This document shows positions 1 to 8,364 of a stretch of DNA of 21,887 nucleotides, piece after piece (position 1 is the first letter of the stretch; each line of letters opens with the position of its first letter). Below the pieces are notes generated by a model, which was not told the origin of the DNA, ran no database searches, and was given only the letters and a program-made list of their open reading frames with translations. This DNA comes from an uncultured Campylobacteraceae bacterium (GTDB lineage: Bacteria > Campylobacterota > Campylobacteria > Campylobacterales > Arcobacteraceae). A program made the translations under genes and the position numbers. The stretch is taken from the NCBI GenBank assembly GCA_913057765.1, contig CAJXPH010000015.1, forward strand, positions 1 through 21,887, written 5' to 3'.

Positions 1-50
1 GATCTACACTATCCTCTTCGTCGGCAGCGTCAGATGTGTATAAGAGACAG
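1..50 (+). other. Untrimmed Illumina Nextera i5-side adapter (not genomic)
   Basis: Bases 1-9 match the end of the P5 flow-cell oligo. Bases 10-17 (TATCCTCT) have the form of an 8-base i5 index. Bases 18-31 are the Nextera read-1 tail, and 32-50 are the 19-base Tn5 mosaic end AGATGTGTATAAGAGACAG. Genomic sequence starts at 51. The ATG at 34 lies in the adapter and gives the familiar artefactual N-terminus MCIRDS. Confidence 0.98.
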
Positions 51-807
51 TATTACAACAGAACAAGAAGTAGCGAAAGAGAAACAAAAGAATAGACAGT
101 TTATTGTGCAACAATCAAAACTAGCAGAAATAGGTGAAGTGTTTTCTTCTATTGCACATCAATGGAAATCCCCACTTGTGGAAATTACTGCAATTGCTCA
201 GGATCTCTTTTATACAAAAAAATCTGATTCATTAAAAGAGAATGATAGTTATGTAAGTGATATAATGAAGCAAGTAGATTATATGACAGATACAATAAAT
301 GATTTTCAAAATTTTATAATGCCTTCAAATAAAAAAGTTGAATTTGATATAAAAGATGCAATTGATTCAATGTTAGAAATTGTAAATCATAATATAAAAT
401 ATAATAATATTAAGATTAATGTAGAAGTTGAAGATAATTCTTGTCTGGAAATTTATGGTTACAAAAATGAATTCATGCAGTCTTTTTTAAATATAATTAA
501 TAATGCAAAAGACGCACTTTTAAGTAATGATTATAAAAATAGAAAAATTGATATTAAACTTTTTAATGAAAATGAAAATTTAGTTATTCTTATTCAAGAT
601 AATGGAGGAGGAATAGCCAGTGAAAGTTTACATAAGGTTTTTAAAGCATATTATTCGACAAAAAATGATGGACATGGGATAGGACTTTATATGACAAAAA
701 TGATTATAGAAGATAAAATGGATGGTCATATATCAGTTGAAAATAAAAATGCTGGAGCATGTTTCAAAATAAAATTAGGACATATCTGTGAAAATATTAG
801 TTCTTGA
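51..807 (+). CDS. Two-component sensor histidine kinase, 5'-truncated (C-terminal kinase core)
   Basis: This is the C-terminal part of a sensor histidine kinase that autophosphorylates and passes phosphate to the response regulator encoded directly downstream. The first complete genomic codon is at 52; the ATG at 34 is adapter sequence, so the sensor domain and true start lie off the contig. Visible elements are an H-box with AHQWKSPL (phospho-acceptor His codon at 157-159), an N-box with NIINNAKDAL, a G1 box DNGGGI, an F-box-like FKAYYSTK and a G2 box GHGIGLYMTK. The gene is closely similar to the kinase at 2106-4313, including a 26-residue identical stretch around the H-box. It overlaps the next gene by 20 bases. 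Its last few residues read into the regulator's start region in another frame, unlike its paralogue. The signal sensed cannot be told from this fragment. Confidence 0.93.
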
Positions 808-1444
808 AGATAATAAAAGATTATCTGGTGTAATCAAATCTGCACTGGAGCAAGAATCCTATAAGGTTGATTGTTTTTATGATGGAGATGATGCTTTTGA
901 AGCTTTAGGAAATGGTTATGCTTGTTTTGTTTTAGATATAAATGTCCCTAACCTTGATGGCATTTCAATTTTAGAATATATAAGGCTAAATCATTCAAAT
1001 ATTCCTGCAATAATAATTAGCTCTAATCATGATTTAGAAAAAATACAAAAATCTTATGAAATAGGTTGTGATGATTATTTAAAAAAGCCATTTTATATTC
1101 TTGAACTTGTTCAAAAGATAAAAAAATATTGTGTATTGCCTAAAATGTTTCTAAAGTTTAATGAAAGCTGTAGATATGATTTTATAAATCATAGATTATT
1201 TGAAAATGACATGGAATATGAACTTACAAAAAAAGAGATGCTTTTTTTAGAATTATTTTCAAAAAACTTACATCATGTTGCAAGTTATGAAGAATTAGAA
1301 GAATATGTATGGGAGGGAGAAGAAACGACTCTTGTAAATATTCGTTCTATGATAAAAAGATTAAGGAAAAAACTTCCTCCTGATAGTATTATTATAGTTA
1401 AAGGAATGGGATATTCTTTAAATAAGGAAGTTTCTCTTTCATGA
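788..1444 (+). CDS. OmpR-family response regulator (REC plus winged helix)
   Basis: A 218-residue DNA-binding response regulator, presumably the partner of the truncated kinase upstream. The receiver domain (about 1-115) has the acidic pair E7-D8, phospho-acceptor D50 in VLDINVP, switch residue S78 and the conserved K100-P101. A winged-helix effector domain (about 125-213) follows, with the typical ending IVKGMGYSL. The start is GTG at 788, preceded by AGGA 7 bases upstream; the same MKILVLED beginning in the paralogue supports it. The gene overlaps the kinase end by 20 bases, suggesting translational coupling. It is a paralogue of the regulator at 1447-2109: a 30-residue block from P73 to F102 is identical in both. 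The DNA target is unknown. It ends 2 bases from the stop codon of the convergent regulator. Confidence 0.93.
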   Translation: MKILVLEDNKRLSGVIKSALEQESYKVDCFYDGDDAFEALGNGYACFVLDINVPNLDGISILEYIRLNHSNIPAIIISSNHDLEKIQKSYEIGCDDYLKKPFYILELVQKIKKYCVLPKMFLKFNESCRYDFINHRLFENDMEYELTKKEMLFLELFSKNLHHVASYEELEEYVWEGEETTLVNIRSMIKRLRKKLPPDSIIIVKGMGYSLNKEVSLS

Positions 1445-1446
1445 TT

Positions 1447-2109
1447 TTATTTTTGTTCTGGAATTTCGTCTGCATCAATTGAATATCCAATTCCTTTTAC
1501 AATTTTGATAGCTTTTTCTGGTATTTTTTTTCTAATTCTTTTAACTAAAGCTCTTACATTTATTAAAGTAGTTTCTTCACCTTCCCAAACATAATCTTCA
1601 ATCTCATCAAAACTAAAAACTCTATGGATATCTTTTGCTAGTAATTCTAAAAAGAGAATTTCTTTTTTTGCTAATTTGATTTCCTCAGAACCTTTTACTA
1701 AAAAGTGTTTATTATAATCAAAAATATAACCATTCCCTAAATCTAATAAAGGAGATTTAACTTTACAAAACTTTTGTACTTTTTGAATAAGTTCGTACAT
1801 GAAAAAAGGTTTTTTTAGATAATCATCACAACCTATTTCATAAGACTTCTGTATTTTTTCTAGATCATGGTTTGAGCTAATTATAATTGCAGGTACTTCA
1901 TTGTGATACATTCTTATTGATTCTAAAATAGATATACCATCAATTGAAGGAACATTTATATCTAGAATAAAACAAGAATAACCATTTGTAATCATATCAA
2001 GAGCTTCCGCTCCATCTGCTGTTGTATCTACTTTATACCCAGCTTTTGTAAGTGCTTGTTTTATTAAATTACACAATCTTTCATTATCTTCTAGAACTAA
2101 GATTTTCAT
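1447..2109 (-). CDS. OmpR-family response regulator (REC plus winged helix)
   Basis: A 220-residue response regulator, the likely partner of the kinase whose gene ends at 2106. The receiver domain has E7-D8, phospho-acceptor D50 in ILDINVP, the S-S-N switch region and K-P near residue 100. The C-terminal winged helix contains DYVWEGEETTL and ends IVKGIGYSI. Its ATG overlaps the kinase stop codon in an ATGA arrangement (2106-2109), a classic sign of coupled translation. It is the paralogue of the plus-strand regulator at 788-1444 and converges on it tail to tail. A 27-base perfect inverted repeat (1052-1078 with 1819-1845) lies in the shared receiver-domain coding sequence. No terminator hairpin is visible after its stop codon. 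Target genes are not evident. Confidence 0.94.
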   Translation of the reverse strand: MKILVLEDNERLCNLIKQALTKAGYKVDTTADGAEALDMITNGYSCFILDINVPSIDGISILESIRMYHNEVPAIIISSNHDLEKIQKSYEIGCDDYLKKPFFMYELIQKVQKFCKVKSPLLDLGNGYIFDYNKHFLVKGSEEIKLAKKEILFLELLAKDIHRVFSFDEIEDYVWEGEETTLINVRALVKRIRKKIPEKAIKIVKGIGYSIDADEIPEQK

Positions 2110-4313
2110 TTTGTTAACTCCAATTGAATGGTGAACTTTGCACCATCTTTAGTATTTGAGGCATTTATAGTACCTCCTATTTTATCTTCAATAATTAATC
2201 TTGCCATATATAATCCTATTCCATGTCCATCTTTTTTTGTTGTAAAGTATGGTTCGAAAATTTGATTAATATATTTTTGAGGAATTCCTCCTCCGTTATC
2301 TACTATATCAATTTGCACTTTATTATTAACGTTTTTTATATTTATTTTAATAATACCTTGTGTGATTTTATCTTTACTTTTTTCTTTTATAATAGATTCT
2401 TTTGCGTTATTTACTATATTTAAAAGAGTTTGCATTAATTCATTTTTATACCCTAAAATCATCAAATTTGTATTTGCTTTTACATTGACATTTACATCTA
2501 TGTAATTGTATTTTATATTGTGTCTAATAATCTCTAGCATCTCTTCTACTGATTCATTTATATCAAATACTATTTTTTGAGTAGAGGGCATTATGAATTT
2601 TTGAAAACTGTTAATTGTTTCAGTCATATATTTAACTTGAAACATAATATCATTTACAAATTTATCGTCTTCTTCTTGTATCTCTCCATCTTCATTGTAA
2701 AGTTTCTCTTGTGCAATTGTTGCAATTTCAACGAGTGGAGATTTCCATTGATGTGCAATAGAAGAAAAAACTTCTCCGATTTCTGCTAGTTTTGATTGTT
2801 GAATAACAAATTCTTGGTGTTTTCTTTTTTCTTTTATGGCTTGTTTCTCTTTTGTAATATCAGTAAAAACAGTAACAGTTCCTTTTGTTTTAAAAATATT
2901 TTCAGTGTAGTTTGTTTGATCTATTAAATATGTATATTCTTTATCCTCTCCATCTTTTATAATCATTTGATTTTCTTCAATTGCATTATTAATAAAAGGT
3001 TCTAAAGTTTTACTAATAGTCACAGACTTGTCTTTTTTTATATAATCTTTAAGTGTTTTCCCTTTTACTTCAGGACAAGGTAAGTCCATGAAGTCACAGA
3101 ACTTTGCATTTGAATCTACTACTCTCCCTTTTTCATCTTGCCAAACAATTGGAGCTTTGATTGAATCAAGTAGAACTTTGTCAAATTGCATTCTTTGTTT
3201 TAGTAGTTTGGCACTTTTTATTCTCAAATATAAATTATGGATAAGTCCTAATATTAAAAATAGTAAAAATGGAGACATTAGAAAAACAAAATCGACAAAT
3301 TGTCTATGTTTATCTAAAAATCCTAATGGAGTATTTACATATTTATAATCAATATTTAAAATGTCAGGATGAAGATCAAATTCTTTTATTTTCTCATAAT
3401 CAAATTTATATTCAAAATCTTCTGCTACTTTTATAAATGGGATAACAAGTGATGTATCTAATATTCCTAAGATATCTTCTCCTGATTTTATTCCTAGTTT
3501 TTTAATTGGAACTAATTTTCCTCCGGTGGAACCTTTCTCTATAAATAATGTATCAGTAGTAAAAACTGGTATTTTACTTAACTTTATCATTTCTGCAATT
3601 TCACTATTTTTATAAAGATGTCCATCTTTATCATTATAGAATCGTATAAAAAAGACTGCTTCATTTGGAATATGACTAGAAAATCTTTCTTTTAATTTAT
3701 CTAATGTTGAACTTCGTATATATTGAATTTCAAATTTATTTTTCAAATCATTTATTGCACTTTGTATAAAAGGGTCAGAATCATCGCCATTTTCACTTTT
3801 ATCATTGATAATATAAAGTTTTTTTAACTCAGGCATTAGTTTATAAATCATTTTCACTATATCACTGATAGCTCTTTTTTCTAATAAGCCAGAGACTTTA
3901 TCTTGTATATTATATTTTTTTACTTCGTCTTGAGAGAATTGTTCAATACCAACAAAATAAACTAGTTCATCTGTAAATAATTCTTTGTAGTTTTGTATAG
4001 TAAATTCATAAGCAAATTTGTCAATGGCAATAACTAAATCATATTTACTTTTTGATAATTGAAGTTTATATAAATCTTTTAATTCTTTATAATATGTTGG
4101 TGAAGCTATTCTTTTTGAATCCATATATAAAACAGTTGAAGTAATTTTTGTATTGTATAAAACAGATTCTATTCCATTTAAAACATCATCACTCCATTGA
4201 AATCCTCTATGGTAAGAATTGATAATAAGTACATTTTTATTGTTATTTGCAAAAAGATTAGTATTTGATAATAAAATAAGGCTTATTAAAAATAAAAAAA
4301 CTTTAAATCTCAT
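2106..4313 (-). CDS. Sensor histidine kinase with periplasmic ABC-substrate-binding-like sensor and PAS domain
   Basis: A full-length membrane sensor kinase of 735 residues. An N-terminal signal or anchor segment (about 4-22) is followed by a periplasmic region (about 26-320) starting NVLIINSYHRGFQWSDD. That region resembles the ABC transporter substrate-binding-like domain (PF04392 type) found as a sensor in several proteobacterial and Campylobacterota kinases. A transmembrane helix spans about 340-363 and a PAS domain about 375-487. The kinase core has H521 in AHQWKSPL, an N-box NIVNNAKES (632-640), G1 DNGGGI (672-677), F-box FEPYFTTK and G2 GHGIGLYMAR. The start has AAGGA about 7 bases upstream. 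The gene is translationally coupled to the regulator at 1447-2109. Its kinase core is a close paralogue of the truncated kinase at 51-807. The ligand is unknown. A possible -10 (GATAAAAT, about 4340-4347) lies upstream. Confidence 0.94.
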   Translation of the reverse strand: MRFKVFLFLISLILLSNTNLFANNNKNVLIINSYHRGFQWSDDVLNGIESVLYNTKITSTVLYMDSKRIASPTYYKELKDLYKLQLSKSKYDLVIAIDKFAYEFTIQNYKELFTDELVYFVGIEQFSQDEVKKYNIQDKVSGLLEKRAISDIVKMIYKLMPELKKLYIINDKSENGDDSDPFIQSAINDLKNKFEIQYIRSSTLDKLKERFSSHIPNEAVFFIRFYNDKDGHLYKNSEIAEMIKLSKIPVFTTDTLFIEKGSTGGKLVPIKKLGIKSGEDILGILDTSLVIPFIKVAEDFEYKFDYEKIKEFDLHPDILNIDYKYVNTPLGFLDKHRQFVDFVFLMSPFLLFLILGLIHNLYLRIKSAKLLKQRMQFDKVLLDSIKAPIVWQDEKGRVVDSNAKFCDFMDLPCPEVKGKTLKDYIKKDKSVTISKTLEPFINNAIEENQMIIKDGEDKEYTYLIDQTNYTENIFKTKGTVTVFTDITKEKQAIKEKRKHQEFVIQQSKLAEIGEVFSSIAHQWKSPLVEIATIAQEKLYNEDGEIQEEDDKFVNDIMFQVKYMTETINSFQKFIMPSTQKIVFDINESVEEMLEIIRHNIKYNYIDVNVNVKANTNLMILGYKNELMQTLLNIVNNAKESIIKEKSKDKITQGIIKINIKNVNNKVQIDIVDNGGGIPQKYINQIFEPYFTTKKDGHGIGLYMARLIIEDKIGGTINASNTKDGAKFTIQLELTK

Positions 4314-4360
4314 GTTATTTCCTTATTTTAAAAAAGACATTTTATCTAAATATATAACAG

Positions 4361-4379
4361 AGGGAAGTAAAACTTCCCT
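4361..4379 (-). terminator. Hairpin terminator after ansB
   Basis: An 8-bp perfect stem (AGGGAAGT with ACTTCCCT, 3-base loop) begins 5 bases beyond the ansB stop codon. On the minus strand it is followed by a moderately T-rich run (CTGTTATATATTT). It separates ansB from the downstream kinase gene. The T-tract is weak, so termination may be partial. Confidence 0.65.
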
Positions 4380-4383
4380 TCTA

Positions 4384-5433
4384 TTAATATTTAAAATACA
4401 TATCTTGTAATGATTTTTTGTCTTGAGTCTTAGTAAGTCCTAACATTAATAAAATTCTTGCTTTTTGAGCATTTAAATTATCAGTTACAACAAACCCATA
4501 TTTTTCATCATCTACTTCATTGTGTAGAGTTGTACGACCAGAACCAACTCTAGAAGTTCTAGCAATAACAATACCATCTTTACTAGCAGTAACAAGTGCA
4601 TTCATAGTTAATGGGTAAGGATTTCCATTCCCCATACCTGCATGAATAATTCCTTTTGCTCCAGCTTTAACAGCAACATTAACAAATAGATCTGTATCAT
4701 TTGCATGACCATAAACTATATCTACACGAGGAAGAGCATCAATTTTAGTAATATCAAATTCTGTTGCAATAGTGTGTTTTCTAACTGGTTGCATATAATA
4801 ATTTACAGCACCGTAGTAAACTGTTCCGATTTTCCCTGTATTTGGAGAAGCAAAGGCATTTACTGATGAAGTATTTACTTTTGTCACTTCTCTTGCACTA
4901 TGAATTTCATCATTCATAACAACAACTACACCTTTACCCGCTGTATCTTTATTCGTAACAACACTAACTGCATTGAAAAGATTCATTGGACCATCTGCAC
5001 TCATTGAAGAACCTGATCTCATAGCACCAACAAAAACGATTGGTTTTTTACTTTTAACTGTTAAATCAAGAAAATATGCAGTGGCTTCCATAGTATCTGT
5101 ACCATGTGTAACTACAATACCATCAACATCTTCTGAACTTAAAAGAGTATTTGCACGTTTAGCAAGTTTTAACCAAACTTTATTACTCATCTCTTGTGAA
5201 CCAATATTAGAAATTTGTTCACCTTTAATAGTTGCCATTTCATTTATTGAAGGAACAGCTGCTAAAAGTTTATCAACTGTTACCGCTCCTGCTGAATAAG
5301 CACTTTTTGTAGCGGATGCACCAGAACCAGCAATCGTTCCACCTGTTGCCAAAATTACAATATTTGGTTTTGCTAATAACAATGAAGTACCTAATAACGT
5401 TAATACCGTGATTTTTTCTAAAATTTTTGTCAT
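4384..5433 (-). CDS. ansB: Type II L-asparaginase, exported
   Basis: Hydrolyses L-asparagine to aspartate and ammonia; probably periplasmic. A signal peptide (about 1-21, hydrophobic core TVLTLLGTSLLLA) precedes the mature start KPNIVILATGGTIAG. The active-site residues of the type II family are present by alignment to E. coli AnsB: T33 (T12 there), Y46 (Y25), S79 (S58), T112-D113 in VTHGTDTMEAT (T89-D90) and K185 (K162). At 349 residues the length is normal. The start has AGGAG 6 bases upstream. It is the last gene of the aspA-dcuA-ansB group, separated from dcuA by 106 bases containing a strong hairpin, so its expression may be partly independent. In context it feeds aspartate to DcuA and AspA, and so fumarate to FrdCAB. 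Some glutaminase activity is possible in this family. Confidence 0.96.
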   Translation of the reverse strand: MTKILEKITVLTLLGTSLLLAKPNIVILATGGTIAGSGASATKSAYSAGAVTVDKLLAAVPSINEMATIKGEQISNIGSQEMSNKVWLKLAKRANTLLSSEDVDGIVVTHGTDTMEATAYFLDLTVKSKKPIVFVGAMRSGSSMSADGPMNLFNAVSVVTNKDTAGKGVVVVMNDEIHSAREVTKVNTSSVNAFASPNTGKIGTVYYGAVNYYMQPVRKHTIATEFDITKIDALPRVDIVYGHANDTDLFVNVAVKAGAKGIIHAGMGNGNPYPLTMNALVTASKDGIVIARTSRVGSGRTTLHNEVDDEKYGFVVTDNLNAQKARILLMLGLTKTQDKKSLQDMYFKY

Positions 5434-5488
5434 TTCTCTCTCCTGAGTTTTTTAAATTTCTATTTGTTTTGATTTAATTTTTTGAAGA

Positions 5489-5512
5489 GGAAGAGTTGTA
5501 TTCAACTCTTCC
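5489..5512 (-). terminator. Perfect hairpin between dcuA and ansB (attenuator or processing element)
   Basis: A perfect 10-bp stem GGAAGAGTTG / CAACTCTTCC with a 4-base loop, 27 bases beyond the dcuA stop codon and 55 bases before the ansB start. On the minus strand it is followed by TCTTCAAAAAATT rather than a T-run, so it is not a textbook rho-independent terminator. It may attenuate transcription into ansB or protect the dcuA mRNA 3' end. Confidence 0.5.
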
Positions 5513-5539
5513 ATTTAATAATATAAGTTTTGTTAAAGA

Positions 5540-6841
5540 CTATAGAATGATATTCCCTAGCATAAATCCAAAGATTACACTTAGTGTAATTGCAATGATA
5601 CCTGGAATCATGAATGGGTGATTAAATACATATTTACCAATTCTAGTAGAACCTGTATCATCCATTTCAACAGCTGCAAGAAGTGTTGGGTAAGTAGGTA
5701 ATACAAATAATGCACTTACTGCTGCAAATGATGCAACTGCAGTTACCGGATCAACACCTAACGCTAATGCCGCAGGCATAAGAGCTTTTGTTGTAGCACC
5801 TTGCGAATATAATAACATACTTGCAAAGAATAAAGTAATAGCTAACATCCAAGGATATTGAGTTAATAATGTACTTGCAAATTCTTTGATTTCATCAAGG
5901 TGAGCACCAACGAAAGTAGTACCTAACCAAGCAACACCAAGAACACAAATACAAGCACTCATACCTGATTTAAATGTTGATGCATTAAGGATTTTTCCAG
6001 TATCAACTTTACAAGCCCAAACAATTAATGAGGCACAAGCTAGCATAAATACCATAATTGCAGCATTTCTAGGTAAACTTGGATCTACAATAACACCAAC
6101 TTTTTTACTAATTAATGTTGCATATGTAACGACAGCAATGATAGTTGTAATAAAGATTGCAACAGATAATTTTGCACCTTTTTTAATTTCAACTTTTGTT
6201 TCACCTCTTAATTTAACTAAACCTTTTTCTAATCTATCTTTGTAAACTTTATCATCAACTAAATCTTTTCCTAAAAAATTACTTACAAATGCAGTAATCA
6301 TAACAGCAGAGAATGTTGTAGGAATAGTAACAGCTAATATTTCAATGTAGCCAACTCCTAGAGGTTCTAATATCCCACTTAAAAATACAAGTGCTGCAGA
6401 AATAGGTGATGCAGTAATAGCAATTTGTGATCCAACAACAGCAACCCCTAAAGGTCGTGAAGGACGAATACCTTGTTCTTTTGCAACTTCGGCGATAACA
6501 GGAAGTGTAGAATATGCAGTGTGTCCTGTTCCTGCTAATATAGTCATCCAGTATGTAACTGCTGGAGCTAAATAAGTAATATGCTTAGGATTTCTTCTTA
6601 AAATACCCTCTGCAATTTTAACCATATAATCTAATCCACCGGCAACTTGCATTGCTGCAATTGCTGCAATAACTGACATAATAATTAAGATAACGTCAAT
6701 TGGTATACTTCCTGGTTCTAGTCCAAAGAATAAACAAAGAATTAAAACACCTAATCCCCCTGCGTAACCAATACCAATACCACCGAATCTAGCACCTATA
6801 AATATAGCACCTAGTACAACTAAAATTTCTAAACCTAACAT
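5540..6841 (-). CDS. dcuA: Anaerobic C4-dicarboxylate antiporter DcuA
   Basis: An inner-membrane transporter of 433 residues, the same length as E. coli DcuA, which exchanges aspartate, fumarate or malate for succinate. The N-terminus (ARFGGIGIGYAGGLGVLIL), the block AAMQVAGGLDYMVKIAEG, the segment AGTGHTAYSTLPVIAEVAKE and SQIAITASPISAALV are characteristic of the Dcu family and closer to DcuA than to DcuB. Many hydrophobic segments run along its length. The start has AAGGAGA about 6 bases upstream. It sits 37 bases after aspA and before ansB, so it is probably co-transcribed with both. The context indicates aspartate uptake or fumarate/succinate exchange supporting fumarate respiration. No breaks or missing motifs were seen. 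DcuB-type function cannot be wholly excluded from sequence alone. Confidence 0.95.
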   Translation of the reverse strand: MLGLEILVVLGAIFIGARFGGIGIGYAGGLGVLILCLFFGLEPGSIPIDVILIIMSVIAAIAAMQVAGGLDYMVKIAEGILRRNPKHITYLAPAVTYWMTILAGTGHTAYSTLPVIAEVAKEQGIRPSRPLGVAVVGSQIAITASPISAALVFLSGILEPLGVGYIEILAVTIPTTFSAVMITAFVSNFLGKDLVDDKVYKDRLEKGLVKLRGETKVEIKKGAKLSVAIFITTIIAVVTYATLISKKVGVIVDPSLPRNAAIMVFMLACASLIVWACKVDTGKILNASTFKSGMSACICVLGVAWLGTTFVGAHLDEIKEFASTLLTQYPWMLAITLFFASMLLYSQGATTKALMPAALALGVDPVTAVASFAAVSALFVLPTYPTLLAAVEMDDTGSTRIGKYVFNHPFMIPGIIAITLSVIFGFMLGNIIL

Positions 6842-6878
6842 AACATTCTCCTTTTGAATTTATTATTATTTATTATTT

Positions 6879-8282
6879 TTATTTACAAACCATTCTTGGT
6901 TGAATCATATTTTCTGGACGAATTAACTCATCTAATTCTTTTTTACTTAATAGTTTCCTTTCTAGTACAATGTCGTAAACAGATCTTCCATTTTCTAAAG
7001 CTTCTTTTGCAACAGAAGTAGCATTTTCATATCCAATAGTTGGGTTTAATGCAGTTACTAATCCTATAGAATTAAGAACCATGTTTTGACAATGTTCTTT
7101 ATTTGCAGTAATTCCATTAATACATTTTGTAGCTAAAGTTTCGAAAGCATTTTTCATCATATTTATTGAGTTAAATAAGTTATATGCAATAACTGGTTCA
7201 AATACATTTAGTTGTAATTGTCCACCCTCGCTAGCCATAGTAATAGTCATATCTGCTCCAATAACTTGGAAACAAACTTGATTTACAACTTCTGGAATAA
7301 CAGGGTTCACTTTCCCTGGCATGATTGAACTTCCAGGTTGTACAGCTGGTAAATTAATTTCATTAAATCCTGCTCTTGGACCTGAACTTAGTAATCTTAA
7401 GTCATTACAGATTTTTGAGATTTTTGTTACAACTCTTTTTAATACTCCTGATATTTGTACATATGCACCAGTATCTTGTGTTGCTTCTATTAAATCTTTT
7501 GCAGTTACAAAAGGACGACCCGTTACTTCTTGAAGTTTTTGTTCAACTAAACAAGCATATTCAGGATGTGAATTAATACCTGTTCCAATTGCAGTTGCTC
7601 CTAAATTCATCTCACGAACAAGTTGTTGTGCATCCATTAAAATTTTAATATCTTCATCCATAGTAGTTACATAAGTATGGAATTCTTGACCTAATGTCAT
7701 TGGTACTGCATCTTGAAGTTGAGTTCTTCCCATTTTAATAACATCTTTAAATTCTTCAGATTTATAAATAAAGCTTGTTCTTAATACTTTCATTGACTCT
7801 ATAAGTTCATAAAGTTTTTCATATAAAGCAATTCGAAATGCTGTTGGATAAGAATCATTAGTTGATTGAGAAAGGTTTACATCATTATTTGGATGTAAAA
7901 ATTTGTATTCACCTTTTTTGTGTCCAAGAAGTTCTAACCCTCTATTTGCAATAACTTCATTTGCATTCATATTAATTGAAGTCCCAGCACCTCCTTGAAT
8001 CATATCAACAATAAATTGATCGTGTAGTTTCCCTGCAATGATTTCATCACAAGCTTCACAAATTGCATTTTTTTTCTTTTCTTTTAATAGTCCTAGTTCA
8101 TAATTTGCTAAAGCTACAGATTTTTTTACTTTTGAAAGAGCTGAAATAAATGTTGGGAATTGAGATAATGTTACCCCTGTAATTGCAAAATTTTCTTTTG
8201 CTCTTAAACTTTGTACTCCATAATAAACGTTAGTTGGAACTTCTCTGTCCCCTATTAAATCGTGTTCCATTCTCTGTGTCAT
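6879..8282 (-). CDS. aspA: Aspartate ammonia-lyase (aspartase)
   Basis: A cytoplasmic enzyme that deaminates L-aspartate reversibly to fumarate and ammonia. At 467 residues it has normal family length. The aspartase/fumarase superfamily signature GSSIMPGKVNP lies at 317-327, with the catalytic serine at position 318 as in E. coli aspartase. The substrate-binding regions GGAGTSINMNANEV (98-111) and NLSQSTNDSYPT (136-147) are present. The C-terminal part (LVTALNPTIGYENA) and GPRAGFNEINLPAVQ favour AspA over class II fumarase. ATG at 8282 has AAGGA 7 bases upstream, better than the internal Met5. It leads the aspA-dcuA-ansB group and lies downstream of the frdCAB terminator. A long 5' region carries candidate operators shared with frdC and with the alanine symporter. 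Confidence 0.96.
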   Translation of the reverse strand: MTQRMEHDLIGDREVPTNVYYGVQSLRAKENFAITGVTLSQFPTFISALSKVKKSVALANYELGLLKEKKKNAICEACDEIIAGKLHDQFIVDMIQGGAGTSINMNANEVIANRGLELLGHKKGEYKFLHPNNDVNLSQSTNDSYPTAFRIALYEKLYELIESMKVLRTSFIYKSEEFKDVIKMGRTQLQDAVPMTLGQEFHTYVTTMDEDIKILMDAQQLVREMNLGATAIGTGINSHPEYACLVEQKLQEVTGRPFVTAKDLIEATQDTGAYVQISGVLKRVVTKISKICNDLRLLSSGPRAGFNEINLPAVQPGSSIMPGKVNPVIPEVVNQVCFQVIGADMTITMASEGGQLQLNVFEPVIAYNLFNSINMMKNAFETLATKCINGITANKEHCQNMVLNSIGLVTALNPTIGYENATSVAKEALENGRSVYDIVLERKLLSKKELDELIRPENMIQPRMVCK

Positions 8283-8364
8283 GGTAAATCCTTTTTTAAT
8301 ATTAAAAAAAACTTAATTTTTTGAATTACTTTGTCTTTTTCTATAATGAAATTGTAATCCTCTA

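Noticed and set aside
34..50. ATG at 34 as the start of the first kinase
   Set aside because: It lies in the Nextera mosaic end; the MCIRDS peptide is a known adapter artefact.
2223..3348. Plus-strand open frames of 60-90 codons opposite the full-length kinase (also others opposite asparaginase, aspartase, frd genes, trxB and uvrD)
   Set aside because: They are antisense shadows of strongly supported genes, with low-complexity products rich in Phe, Leu, His or Ile and no recognisable domains.
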